NCBI GenBank assembly: GCA_036768485.1
Contig: JAVLUZ010000702.1
Span: forward strand, 186,001 to 250,000
Source of the DNA: Mermis nigrescens
Taxonomy: Eukaryota; Nematoda; Enoplea; Mermithida; Mermithidae
Direction of reading: 5' to 3'
Length of the DNA: 64,000 nt
A program made the translations under genes and the position numbers. The notes beneath the pieces were generated by a model. That model had not been told where the DNA came from. It saw only the letters and a program-made list of their open reading frames with translations, and did not search any database. The stretch's first letter is position 1. Each line of letters starts with the position of its first letter. This document shows positions 1 through 9,828 of this stretch, piece by piece.

Positions 1-240
1 ATGACCGACTTTGGGCGGAGGCATGCCTGTAACGGTTCAAAATTTGGATGTGTGTCGCCGCCATTTTTTAGCAGGGCAGGGTAAATATCCTCAATTTTTC
101 TTCAAAAACGGCCAAAAACACGTAAATATGGCCAAAACGCAATTTTTTCCCAAAGAGGGGCGGGGGAGGTCAAAAAATTTCTGACTTTTTTGGAATTAGG
201 ACGTCCAACTTTGGGGAGGGTTATCTCTCAAATCCTCCTG
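1..240. repeat. Family K dispersed repeat, degenerate copy
   Basis: This stretch resembles other copies at about 2590-2815, 38404-38640, 43020-43290 and 55740-55935. All share a G-rich 'gactttgggtgggg' end, a 'ggccaaaaacggc' core and a 'ccatttttagg' block. No coding sequence is visible. The termini are unclear here because the copy runs off the window start. Confidence 0.5.
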
Positions 241-267
241 TTACATATTTGGGCGGGAGATTCACAG

Positions 268-427
268 CATAGGTGGGCGCCACCAAAGTTCTGGGGGGTG
301 GTCAACACTATCCATTGGCATCAAAAAATTGCAGAAAAAAACAACAAAAAATTTCCAAAAATTGAATTATGGTAGAGTGGTATTTTCGTGTCTGGGGTTG
401 CATACCCCCAGCCCACGCCCAGGTATG
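268..427 (-). mobile_element. Family A hAT-like MITE, reverse copy
   Basis: The copy starts CATAGGTGGGC and ends GCCCAGGTATG, which are inverted versions of each other. The interior carries the family's 'ctatccattggcatcaaaaaattgc' block in reverse orientation relative to the copy at 976. It is shorter than most copies, which run about 250 bp. Confidence 0.65.
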
Positions 428-467
428 ATCCATACATATGTAAGCTTGCAAAATTTCAAACAATCGT

Positions 468-905
468 TCAATTAAAACAAAGGAGCAAGAAGCCGAAATT
501 CAAAAAATCAAAGATAGCATATCGGAAGAGTCGAAAACTTTTCTGAGCAAAGATCGGCCTTCGTCGGACAGCGGCGATTATTTTAATACTATGCGTTGAA
601 CGCAATCCAATCAAACAACGACGCGGCGTCGTCGGCGGCGACGTCGACGTTTCGTTCGCGTTCAATTCAAAGCCGATTCGACTCATCGACTCATTCTCAC
701 GCAAAATCGGCCGAAATTTCCGCTCGAATGCTCGGCCCGCTTCTAAAATAGCCTAATTTTGTACCTATAGTAATTTCATTGGGCCGATGACCTTTGACCT
801 TTCGTTGGGATTCTGGCCACCTAATTCTCCGCTACGTTTTCTAATCGATTCAGGTTCTCGCGCGCGCTCGTCGAACGGTTGTCTCGTTCGGCATTTTTTA
901 TTTAT
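468..905 (-). CDS. Possible host exon(s), unassigned
   Basis: This GC-richer block on the minus strand contrasts with its AT-rich, repeat-laden surroundings. One frame reads through about 78 codons after a TTTTAG acceptor-like site near 748 and includes an S/T-P-rich run (TSTSPPTTPRR). A second short open frame lies at 780-905. I do not recognise a domain. It may be an exon of an unidentified gene or chance coding potential; only the composition and length support it. Confidence 0.2.
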
Positions 906-975
906 TCCTACCGTGCGCGTAACGGTTCGAAATTTTGGGAGGAGTCCCTCGCCATTTTTAGAGTAGGGTGGTGAG

Positions 976-1229
976 CATACCTGGGCGTGGGGGTTGAGGG
1001 TATGCACTCCAGCCCCCCCCCCCCGAGAAACCAAAATACTTCCCAGAATACAATTTTTGAATTTTTTTGTTTTTTTTGCAATTTTTTGATGCCAATGGGT
1101 AGTGCTAGATGAGAAACGTTGAAAAACGGCGTTTTTTCGCCATACCACAATTTTTAAGGCCATTTTTTGACCTTTGAAAATATCTTGCAATCCACATCTC
1201 CCCTTGAACTTTGGTGGCGCCCACCTATG
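976..1229 (+). mobile_element. Family A hAT-like MITE
   Basis: The copy begins CATACCTGGGCG and ends GCCCACCTATG. It contains the full family A interior: a C-rich 'cccccagaaaccaaaatac' part, 'gatgccaatgg.tagtgct.gatgagaaacgtt', a 'cgccataccac' part and 'ttgacctttgaaaa'. It is non-coding. Confidence 0.7.
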
Positions 1230-1329
1230 GTGGTGAGTGTTCTTTTATTTTTGGCCTAAAATAGCCAAAACACGCGAGTTTCCTCGACAATGGGAAATCA
1301 AAATTTCGACTCGGGGGATAGGAAGTCGA

Positions 1330-3951
1330 TTGATTTTGGGCGGGGGTCATACATGGGCAGCGACAAAGTTCTGAGGGCCGATGGGGCCAAATTGCCAGAA
1401 AGTAGCACAAAAATTCAATTCTAGGGATATTTCAGATTTTGGGGGGTCCAGCCAGACCCCAAGACCCAACGCGTCCGGGTGTGGTGGGGATCCTCCCCAT
1501 CCCCCTTTTTTATACATGAACGATTCCTACTGTACACTACGTACTCATGAAAGCCATTATGTGACGTAATGAAATATTTTTGGGCGCCGAATCGGCCAAA
1601 GTTTATTTTTGGTCAATTCTGATTTCCGGTACAGCTTTTGTACGTTACACATAGTGGCGTATAGGAACCTTCATTCGCAAACTTTACGCAGAAAATGCGT
1701 ATCTGTGGTTCTTAAATTTTGGCCTGTCAGCATTAACCCCTCCCAGAATTTTGAGCCGTTACGCGTATGGTCAGCATACTGTAGGCTTGGCAGGGGCCTA
1801 ATTATCAGACGGTTACATCACGAATATTTCAAAGGTCAAACATGGGCCGAAAAAATACGTGGAAAGGCGCCATTTTTCGATGTATCTCATTGAGCTCCAA
1901 GTCATCGGCATCTAAAAATAGTGAATTTTGAGAAATAAGTTCGTCTTTCTGCATTTACGTAGTTTTTTTGATAAATTGTCAAAAGATTAATTCTATTTGA
2001 ATTTTTTGGCCCTTTTTTGACATTTTTTACACATCAAATTTTTTGACCCTCCAAAATTAGGCCTCGCCGATTTGCGGCTATAACTTAGCTTAACGTTTAA
2101 ATATATAATAATATCTTAGCTTAATATCGCCCCTTATAGGGATTTTTGCTAAAACCGCTTCACGTGTACATATGTTAACGTTTAGATCGTACGGTAGAGT
2201 CGTTGATATGCTAATTAATGCATATTAGATAATGCATGAAATATTTTTCTATAAATAATTCGGCGATTAGCGTATGTAGGACTCGATCTATTGACTTTTT
2301 TTAATCAATTTTGCTGAACAACGTTCGTTCGAAGTCGATGTGCATTTTTTGTGATATAACCAGCACTTTAACTCAAACGAATTATCGATTGATTTTCGCG
2401 ACACTGGCGTCGTGACGTCATTCTCGCTGCGGCACGTCATATTGTGAAAGATGCTTTAGTGTAAACTGCAGTTTTGCACCATTCTCATCGATTAATCATT
2501 ATGTATTTTCTTTCAAGCTTTTCACTTACATAAGGTTTAATTTTCATCCTCTATAATTGTAAAAGTCTAAATGGCGAAAGAACCTCTGGAGCGTACGTTT
2601 AACAGGTGGAGGGTTTTGGCGAATCGCGCCTGGCCTGTATCCCCTCCTAAGTTTGAAAATTTTTGAGCACTATTTTTGGCGAAAACGTGCGTTTCTGGCC
2701 AATTTTAGGTTTCTTCTTTCCATTTTTGGTCAAAAATTATAAGTAACGTACCCAGTCGCCCTTAAGATAGCCGGGGACCCCCACCCAAAATTTTGGGCCG
2801 TCACGTACGCCACGCCTTTGATGCGGACGAGAGTTTTTAAGTTTTCTGCACGAGTGGGAATAAAAATATTTGCAATAATCCGGTAATTGCGAAACGTCAA
2901 ACTTTATGTTCATTCGTATACGCTTTTTATTCCCCTCTACACAAATGCCATTTTAGCCCATTTTAAATTGTTGAAACTCGTTGCTTTCATCAATTTTACC
3001 GATTTTTTAAATTAGTTGTCGATTTTGAAAAGCGTATGAATTTAGGGTTTCTCGGAAAAAAGTTATTTTTTCCAAAGTTTAACGCTTTTTATTTTAATCT
3101 GCGAACTTTATCGATAATCTCATTTTATTCCATGTTTCAAATCTTTGGTCTATCGTATTTCCTTATTGGTATACCAGGAAAAATTACAAATTTTAGAGAT
3201 TTTTGACTAGGTATTGAAATTTTCGTAAATTCTATTTTAATTAAGTACGGTTTTACATAGCTTACTTAGATGAGCTTCAATACTGAAATTCTGCCTGGTA
3301 TAGTAAATTTCATCTAAATCGCGCGTTTGGGCGTGATTTCGTACGGCGATTTCTTATTTGCGTTATTTATATGATCGGTATTGATTTCTGGCAATTCTAT
3401 TGATTATACTTACGCGTATTCTTGTCTGCATAATTTGTTCTTTAATAATCCATAGTCTCATTATCATGCGTAGCACGATTTATTCATTTTTATTTCTTTC
3501 CAAACATTTAACGGAGCGTACTTACTTTGGATGGTTTAATTTTTAGATTTAAACTAAATTCGGTGATTGCAACGAATTTCTTTGAATTTTTAGTCTGTAT
3601 TAGAAATTTATCGTCAGCTCACGTTACACCGTTGCTCAGTTAGCAGCATAACGATGTAAAGTGTAAACAACTGCTTTTTCTCAGCGGTTTAAAGCGATTA
3701 TCCTCCTAAAGTGGCTGTAGACTTATTCTACGCGGTACGGCTTTCGTAGCTCGATGGAACCATATTCACTCATAAGGGCGTGGGGTGGGCTGGATTACAC
3801 ATGGGCGAGGGATATTTACACCCGCAGAGTCCGATATATCACCAAAAACACGATTAATTGAATTTTTTGGCATGTTTCATGGGATTTTTGTCAGTTTTAC
3901 TCACCCAGACTCCAGAATGTGGTCACTGCGCCGTCAACGTATTGTCTGGAT
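1330..3951. other. Unassigned AT-rich DNA with decayed repeats
   Basis: About 1330-1530 is a degenerate family B-type MITE ('ggggtccagccagacccc'), 1720-1790 is a fragment with 'cctcccagaattttgagccgttacgcg', and 2590-2815 is a family K copy. The remainder (2060-2580 and 2820-3780) is AT-rich with no open frame, RNA gene or clear repeat that I can support. Confidence 0.4.
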
Positions 3952-4148
3952 CACTCGTGGGCGTGTTGGGGTTGGGGGTATACACTGCCCAGAAGGTCGA
4001 ATACCCCCAACAGAAACCAAAATACCCCTCCATCCCAGAATTCAATTTTTGAATTTTCTTTTGTTATTTCGCAATTTTTTGAGGCCAACCATTTTTTGAC
4101 ATTTGAAAAACCTTGCACCTCTCAGAAATTTAGTGCTGCCCACCTATG
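3952..4148 (+). mobile_element. Family A hAT-like MITE with 8-bp TSD
   Basis: The termini are CACTCGTGGGC and GCCCACCTATG. The flanks gtctggat (before) and ttctggat (after) match at 7 of 8 positions, consistent with an 8-bp target-site duplication. A second, reverse-oriented family A-like fragment follows at about 4160-4330. Confidence 0.65.
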
Positions 4149-4339
4149 TTCTGGATTCCCACCAGAATCAGATTTAAAACATTTCTTTTTTTCCGCAATT
4201 TTGTCATGTTAATGGATAAAGCCTGATGATGAGAAACATCGAAAAATGGTGGTTCCCATGCCATCAATTTTTCGGCACCTTTTTCTACCTTCGAACATTT
4301 CCGGACCCCCTTATTCGAAATTTGGTCGCCGCCCATGCA

Positions 4340-5060
4340 TGCCATATAGCTTATTCTGCCTTTTCCCAGCTTTTGTTAATTGGTTTTTTAACGATGATTA
4401 TGTGTTACTTCCAAAATTTTCACCCGATTTACTAAAATTAGCGCAAATCATTCAATTTCTTCTAGCTTATTTTATAAAAATTTGGCTGCACTTCTAAATT
4501 TTGCGTTTAAGTTCCCTAATCACAACTGCGTCATTTTCGCTTTAAGATTTTTATCTATTTGTTTAGGATATTGGGCCGCGAAACATGCGTGTACAAAGTT
4601 TTTTATAGAGTTTATTACGCAATACTGTTTTAATAGAATGTAGCGACTGACTACGTAGGTATACACTACATTATACACATACAGTACCATCGGTTCTATC
4701 TTCGCTTTTCTTACTGTTCCTTTGCGTATCTGCCGCAGTACACGCGTTTTTTTAGATTTTTTTTGTTTTTTTCCTACATTTTTCTCACACAACTAGCTTC
4801 CCGTCTTTTCCTACTGTTATCTGTTCGCTGCTGTGCGTTTACAATTCGTTTTTTGGCTACAAAGTGTAATATTAGAGATTTGGCGGTTTTTATTTACACT
4901 GATGATTTTATACATACAGTTTAAACATTTGTACAAACGCGTTTATTACATTATATCTTATTAATGCGTCATTAATCGTACTTTTTGTCGCGCGGTTTTC
5001 ACTCTATTGGGCGTTTTCCATTGATTTTATAATTTAATTAATAAATATCCGTATGACGCT
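4340..5060. other. AT-rich stretch, nothing recognised
   Basis: I see no convincing gene, RNA or repeat terminus here. Short open frames are present but have AT-driven composition and no domain signature. Confidence 0.3.
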
Positions 5061-5067
5061 ATAATAT

Positions 5068-5236
5068 TTAATCGAAGCTTAACTCGCGTGTCAAATGATC
5101 GCGCGTGATGACGGCGCCCGAAAATTCGCTTATCGCGTCCGAGTTGATTGCGTCGTTCGTTTCGTTCTTCGTCGTCACACAAATTCGAATATTTTCTGGG
5201 AATTCTCTCTGTCTCGTTCCAGTTGTGTGTACATTT
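5068..5236 (-). CDS. Possible terminal exon, unassigned
   Basis: Read on the minus strand, one frame gives about 50 codons with a balanced, acidic composition (including SGAVITRDHLTRELSFD) ending at a TAA at 5068-5070. An overlapping frame is also open, so the frame choice is uncertain. The stretch is less AT-rich than its surroundings. No family is recognised and no acceptor is certain. It could be a host 3' exon or chance. Confidence 0.2.
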
Positions 5237-5288
5237 ATAAAAATTTATTAAATTATATTGAAGAGTTTTAGTACGCATGGGCAGCGCC

Positions 5289-5537
5289 CATACCTGAGCG
5301 TGGAGGGTTTGGGGGTAGGCACCCCCAGAAATCAAAATACCCCCCAGCAACCAAAATACCCCCGCCCCCAGAATTCACTTTCGATTTTTTTGTTTTTTTC
5401 GCAATTTTTTGATGCTAATGGATAGTGCTCGATGAGAAACGTTGGAACATGTGTTTTTTCGCCATACCACCATTTTTAAGGTCATTTTTTGACATTTGAA
5501 AAAATCTTGCACCCCCATCCCCAGCCGCCCACCTATG
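5289..5537 (+). mobile_element. Family A hAT-like MITE, perfect 8-bp TSD
   Basis: The copy runs from CATACCTGAGC to GCCCACCTATG. The 8-mer gcagcgcc lies immediately before and immediately after it, a perfect target-site duplication. This is one of the cleanest copies for defining the family ends. Confidence 0.8.
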
Positions 5538-5843
5538 GCAGCGCCTAAGGTCTGGGCTTTCAGCGCCTAAGGTTTGGGGCTTTAAACGACCTTGCCATCA
5601 AGCTATATAATAGCATGAAAAATGGCTAATAAGCATAGGTGGGCAGCACCAAAAGTCTGGGGATTTGCAAGACTTTTTAAAGGCCTTAGAAAAAGTTGAG
5701 GAAGTTTTGAAGCGGTAAACGATTTAATTTTCTATATCACATTTCTACATTTACATATTTAATCATCAATGGCTTCATAAGTGAATTATGACAAGCACAC
5801 CATCTTGTTAATTGCTTACTCCTAGCAATGCATAGGTAGGTAA

Positions 5844-6043
5844 CACGTGGGGGAGGGATGTATGCACCTTCTCCCCGAAGGCCGAATATCCCCTTAACTG
5901 AAATACCCTCCTAGAATTCAATGCTTGATTCTTTTGTTTTTTTTCGCGATTTTTTTGTTGTCAACGGAATGGCGTTTTTCTCCATACCACCATTTTTGAT
6001 CTTTTGCACCTCCTCCCCAGAATTTTGGTGCCGCCCACCTATG
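5844..6043 (+). mobile_element. Family A hAT-like MITE with TSD
   Basis: The copy starts CACGTGGGGG and ends GCCCACCTATG. The flanks gtaggtaa and gtaggtac match at 7 of 8 positions. A short fragment of the same family, beginning CATAGGTGGGCAGC, lies at about 5635-5700. Confidence 0.7.
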
Positions 6044-7081
6044 GTAGGTACCATAGTAGCGTAACAATGCACTTTATGTCATTTTTTGATTAGCGATCGC
6101 TTTTTCCTATGAATAAGCGATTTATATTAATTTTTATTCATTTATGTTATTTATTTTTATTCATTCTGCAACCTGGCCGCAGAATATACTCTGATCTTTT
6201 TGCGTTTTTAGCTAAAGCCTAACTTTTAGTAGATCCTTACAACTTTCACAGGCATACATAGGTAGTTTTTCCATATCCCACTCCTATTATGTCCTTATTG
6301 ATGCGTAATCCCAAGTATATTCGTCTTTTTTGTTCCGTCGGAGCATTTTTGGTTGCTAGTACCCTACTTTGAATTCGAAAGATTTGAGTAAATCAGTCAA
6401 ACATACCACGATAAATTGTTCTGAACATTGAGTATTATCCTTAAACCAGACAACCTCACCGCTTTTAATCAGATTCAATCTTTGTAATCTTAATGCAATT
6501 ACTGGGTGTTACACTTGCGCTCAGATATCCTGAAGTTGCAAAGGATATGTTCAAAAAATGAGCTGCAATATTCTGTAGCTAAAGTCAATTTACAGTGTAC
6601 ACTTTATACAAATGCTGGGTGTAAAGAAAACTTGCATTCAGGTTTGTCTGATGCTAATGGAAGATTTGGAAAAAAACTTTGCAACGCTCTGGAACTGATC
6701 TAAAGTTAATTTTCGGTGTAAACTTTACATAACGACTGAGTGTGAAGAAAACATACAGTCAGATACGCAATCCTAACCTTACGGAAAATATTTTCAAAAG
6801 AATTCACGTTTTGCAACGCTCTGGCAGTAAAATAAATTTGCAGTGTAAACTTTAGACCTCAACAATAACTGAATAGTGTAAACTTTACACGTCTACTTGG
6901 TGTGGAGAGAACTAACAGTGAAACATTTAGAAAAAATTATGCTTTCGCAATGCTCTGGAGGTAAAGTAAGTTAATTTTCAGTGTAAACTACACAACCCCC
7001 GAGTGTAACGACGATTTTAGTCGGATTCTTAACTGATATTGCGATCAACATTTATGAAAAATTTGACTCCACACACCAAGC

Positions 7082-7158
7082 AACACAAAGTATAGCCAGT
7101 GCTTAAGCAGGCTATGTTGAAGCATAGCCTCTACTTAAGCACTGGCTATACTTTGTGT
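7082..7158. repeat. Near-perfect hairpin at the Polinton TIR tip (arm 1)
   Basis: AACACAAAGTATAGCCAGTG at 7082 is answered by CACTGGCTATACTTTGTGT ending near 7158, and the match continues inward through CTTAAG. The loop contains a second small inverted repeat, GGCTATG / CATAGCC. Diverged equivalents occur at about 18219-18298 and 29044-29127. Confidence 0.85.
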
Positions 7159-8301
7159 GGCTACCTACGGTAGATGACGGTCGGCCGGTGACGTCACACC
7201 GTAGTTATCGCCAAACACAAGTATACCGTAAGTCTTTTTAAACTTGCGAATCACAAAAAAAGTCTTACTGTAACTAATCATAGTTGGGGAGAACTATAGC
7301 TAACACTGCAGATTATGGACAGTAGTACACGGTATACTTTATATTAGTTTATATTAGTTTTAACTTGCGGAACAAGTCAACGAGGTATACTGTAGAACGA
7401 TCAACTTTACACTACAGCAGGATTACCTACCTAATGCAGGGGGTATACGAGAAATGGGGAAGTCAACAGAATTTATTTTTTGGGGATGACTATGAACTCA
7501 TAAAACCGCTATAAATCATGAACCAATGGTTGAATCGAGCTGAAATGTTCAGAATATCAAGACTGTATGCCAAAAATAATGGTTATGGAAAATTGTGTTC
7601 TGGCTTACTGTAGCTATGTTATACTACGTATTTTTTGAACCAATGGACGGATTGAGCTCAAATTTGAGAAACAGAATATACACGAGTCACAAATTTTTTA
7701 CACATTGGCTTACTGTAGGTATACTGTAACTTTCTGGATTTTCTATATCTCACAAACTAATAGTCAAATAGAGCTGAAATTCAACAAATTAGATGTATAT
7801 GAGTCAAAAATAATCTACGCAAAATATGGTGCATGGGGTCACTGTAGGTATGCTACAACGTATCTTTTGATTCGCTGAGCTGGAAATTTGAGAGATTTAA
7901 CAAACACGATAGAACAGTCCACCTGGGGCCGTATTCACAAAGGGGGCTAAAGTCTATAGACCAAAAAAGGGCTATAGACCGGTCTATAGACTTTAGACCG
8001 GTCTACATTTAGACCGGTCTAAAGTCTGTATTCACAAAGCGTTTTTTATAACGGTCTAAATGTAGACCAGTCTAAAAGCCTTTAGACCGGTCTATAGACA
8101 ACCTAATGCTTAGAACCGAATAAAATGCAACAAGCATATATAGGTGCATAAAGTGAAAAACAAGAAAATTCGATGTTTAGCTAAAAAAAGATATAAAACT
8201 TTAAATAATGTTTTTACTCACATATGCATATTTGTTTTACCCCTAAATCTGTTCTTGATAAAATAGAACGAGAGACAAGAACAAGTGGAGATTATTTAAT
8301 G

Positions 8302-8960
8302 TTAGCTTTGAATGTTAATTTCAAGCACACATGGGCGTGGGGGATCTGGCTGGACCCTCGAGAATCTGGCGGACCCCTTCAAAAAATCGGTAATTCTCCA
8401 TAGACTTTGTGATGATTTTACCCCATCCGGACCCCCATAATTTCCTTGCTGCTCATGTATGATTTCAAACGAGACATTCAATTGTTTTGAAATATTTTGT
8501 AAAATGAAAGAAATGCGGTGGATACGATTTTTTAGATCGTTGAACTTCAACTTACCACGAAATGCAGCTTTTTTGTAAAATTCATCCTTTATGCGCTGTA
8601 ATTGCTCCAAGGAAGGGAATTTAATGTACTGACCGATTCGTGTAGCCAGTGCTTTAGAAACTTTATGAATTATTCGATTAACAGTAGGCTGGCTGATATG
8701 CTCAGTATCGCCTATTGTTATTTGAAAGGTTCCACAAGAATAATAACGCAAGGCGATGCAAACTTGCAAAATAGGTGGTATAGCACGACTGCGACCTGTA
8801 GGGTGTTCAATGTTCTCTCTGATCAAATCCGTTAAGTATAAAATTCCTTCCCTATCAAATCGAAAACGTTCGAGTAATTGGGAATCAGATAGTGAAAGTG
8901 GATCACGAATTTCCCGAAAAATGCGTTCTCTTTTAAAAGCTCTTTGATATTCGTAATGTA
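8302..8960 (-). pseudogene. HARBI1-like transposase, N-terminal fragment
   Basis: The minus-strand frame opens near 8960 and is continuous to about 8462. Its N-terminal half has the HARBI1-type helix-turn-helix region: a 'LLERFRFDREGI' stretch, then 'IALRYYSCGTFQ', 'ISQPTVNRIIHKVSKAL' and 'YIKFPS'. In this family the DDE catalytic domain should follow, about 200 residues long. Here the frame runs instead into an unrelated basic/helical tail (about 45 residues, beginning GKLKFNDL), so the catalytic domain is deleted. The family B MITE at 8326-8461 interrupts the end of this tail. The fragment cannot encode an active transposase but may mark a deletion that joined two ORFs of the parent element. 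Confidence 0.8.
8326..8461 (+). mobile_element. Family B hAT-like MITE inside Harbinger ORF
   Basis: The copy starts CACACATGGGCG and ends GCTCATGTATG, flanked by atttcaag and atttcaaa (7 of 8 match). The interior 'ggatctggctggaccctc' differs from family A. A related copy lies at about 35690-35820. Confidence 0.7.
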
Positions 8961-9373
8961 TGTATATTTAAAAAAGCTGCCATATTTACACTAATAATCG
9001 TATAATCAACCTGCCGAGAAGGATGAAATTTGCAGTCTAAATGACATTTAGCCCAGTCGATAGCAGGCTAAATTTTCGGGCTAAATGTTGCCTGATTTAG
9101 ACCGGTCTATAGACTTTAGCACCATTGTGAATACCAATTTAGTCCGGTCTAAAAATTTAGACCGGTCTATAGACTTTAGCCTCGATTGTGAATACGGCCC
9201 CAGGACTACTATAGGCAACATTTTGCAACCCATAGTGAGGAAAAGGTGGTTGTAAAAAAGGTTACAAAGGGTCTACATACAGTCTCGCTCAGATCTACCC
9301 CAACCTAAAGCTAGAGGATCACTCTGTAGACTGCAGATCTTTTGTATGAACACACTGAAAACGTGCATAATAC

Positions 9374-9806
9374 TGTTACGGAAAATACCCTTTTTGTACG
9401 TATAACTTTATTGTACACGAGTCTACAGTAATCGACGTTTTTCGAATAACAAACAGTCTCGCTTCAGTTGGGACATTTTCGACATAATGCAAGGCCACGC
9501 CACGCCTACAGTGAAATCCATGAAACCCTATTAATGATTTTCGTTATAATATTTTAGTGTGTGAGTATGTACACGTTCGTCTAACAGGACGGTAGTTTCG
9601 TCCAACTCGTCGGTAGCTGTAATACGTCTACGTACTTACTGTATGCCTGTTTTCATCGCACCTACAATATACGCACAGCAATTACTTATATTAGCTGTAG
9701 CACATACATATACGAATAAGTCCGCATAACAATTCGACGGAAGGCCTTATCCCACTGATAGCCAGAATTTAGCCTGAATTAGAATTTAGAACGTTATTTC
9801 GTAACA
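9374..9806 (+). repeat. 5' LTR of Gypsy-type element (433 bp)
   Basis: The LTR begins TGTTACGG and ends CGTAACA, so it has the TG...CA ends and a short inverted tip (TGTTAC/GTAACA). It matches 16591-16989 with only about two substitutions seen by eye (c/t in 'gcaagg[c/t]cacg' and t/c in 'ctgtt[t/c]catc'). This indicates a recent insertion. Confidence 0.95.
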
Positions 9807-9822
9807 TGGCGACCGATTTATC
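9807..9822 (+). promoter_or_regulatory. Primer binding site (TGGCGACCG)
   Basis: TGGCGACCG follows the LTR's terminal CA directly, the expected place for a tRNA primer binding site, which starts TGG. I recall tRNA-Arg-type sites of some insect Gypsy elements beginning this way. The tRNA assignment is inference. Confidence 0.65.
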
Positions 9823-9828
9823 TCGTAA

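Larger units (their letters stand above)
7925..9201 (-). mobile_element. PIF/Harbinger DNA transposon, internally deleted
   Basis: Perfect terminal inverted repeats GGGGCCGTATTCACAA (7925) and TTGTGAATACGGCCCC (ending 9201) bound the element, extendable to CTG...CAG. The uninterrupted site is visible in arm 2 near 19129 (gtccaccaggactac). Both ends carry several copies of the palindrome AGACCGGTCT within about 200 bp of the tips, a plausible transposase-binding array. A transposase fragment lies inside on the minus strand, and a family B MITE has landed in that frame. Confidence 0.85.
6164..9373 (+). repeat. Arm 1: first copy of Polinton left end plus flank
   Basis: This region is collinear with 17090-19313, with many substitutions and small indels. 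It starts at a matching 'ttctgca.cctgg.cgcagaatatac' and ends at 'gtgcataatac', where the LTR element is inserted. About 6500-7020 is a degenerate tandem array whose units carry 'gcaacgctctgga', 'taaagttaattt' and 'cagtgtaaactttaca'. About 7500-7900 holds further roughly 100-bp degenerate units built on 'cttactgtagctatgtta' and 'aaccaatgg..gga.tgagctcaaattt'. The outer half (6164-7070) lies outside the Polinton TIR. Arm 1 differs from arm 2 by carrying the Harbinger and LTR insertions and lacking a family A MITE. Confidence 0.75.

Noticed and set aside
765..1190. 141-codon minus-strand open frame
   Set aside because: Most of it is translated family A MITE sequence (976-1229). Only the 780-905 part has exon-like composition.
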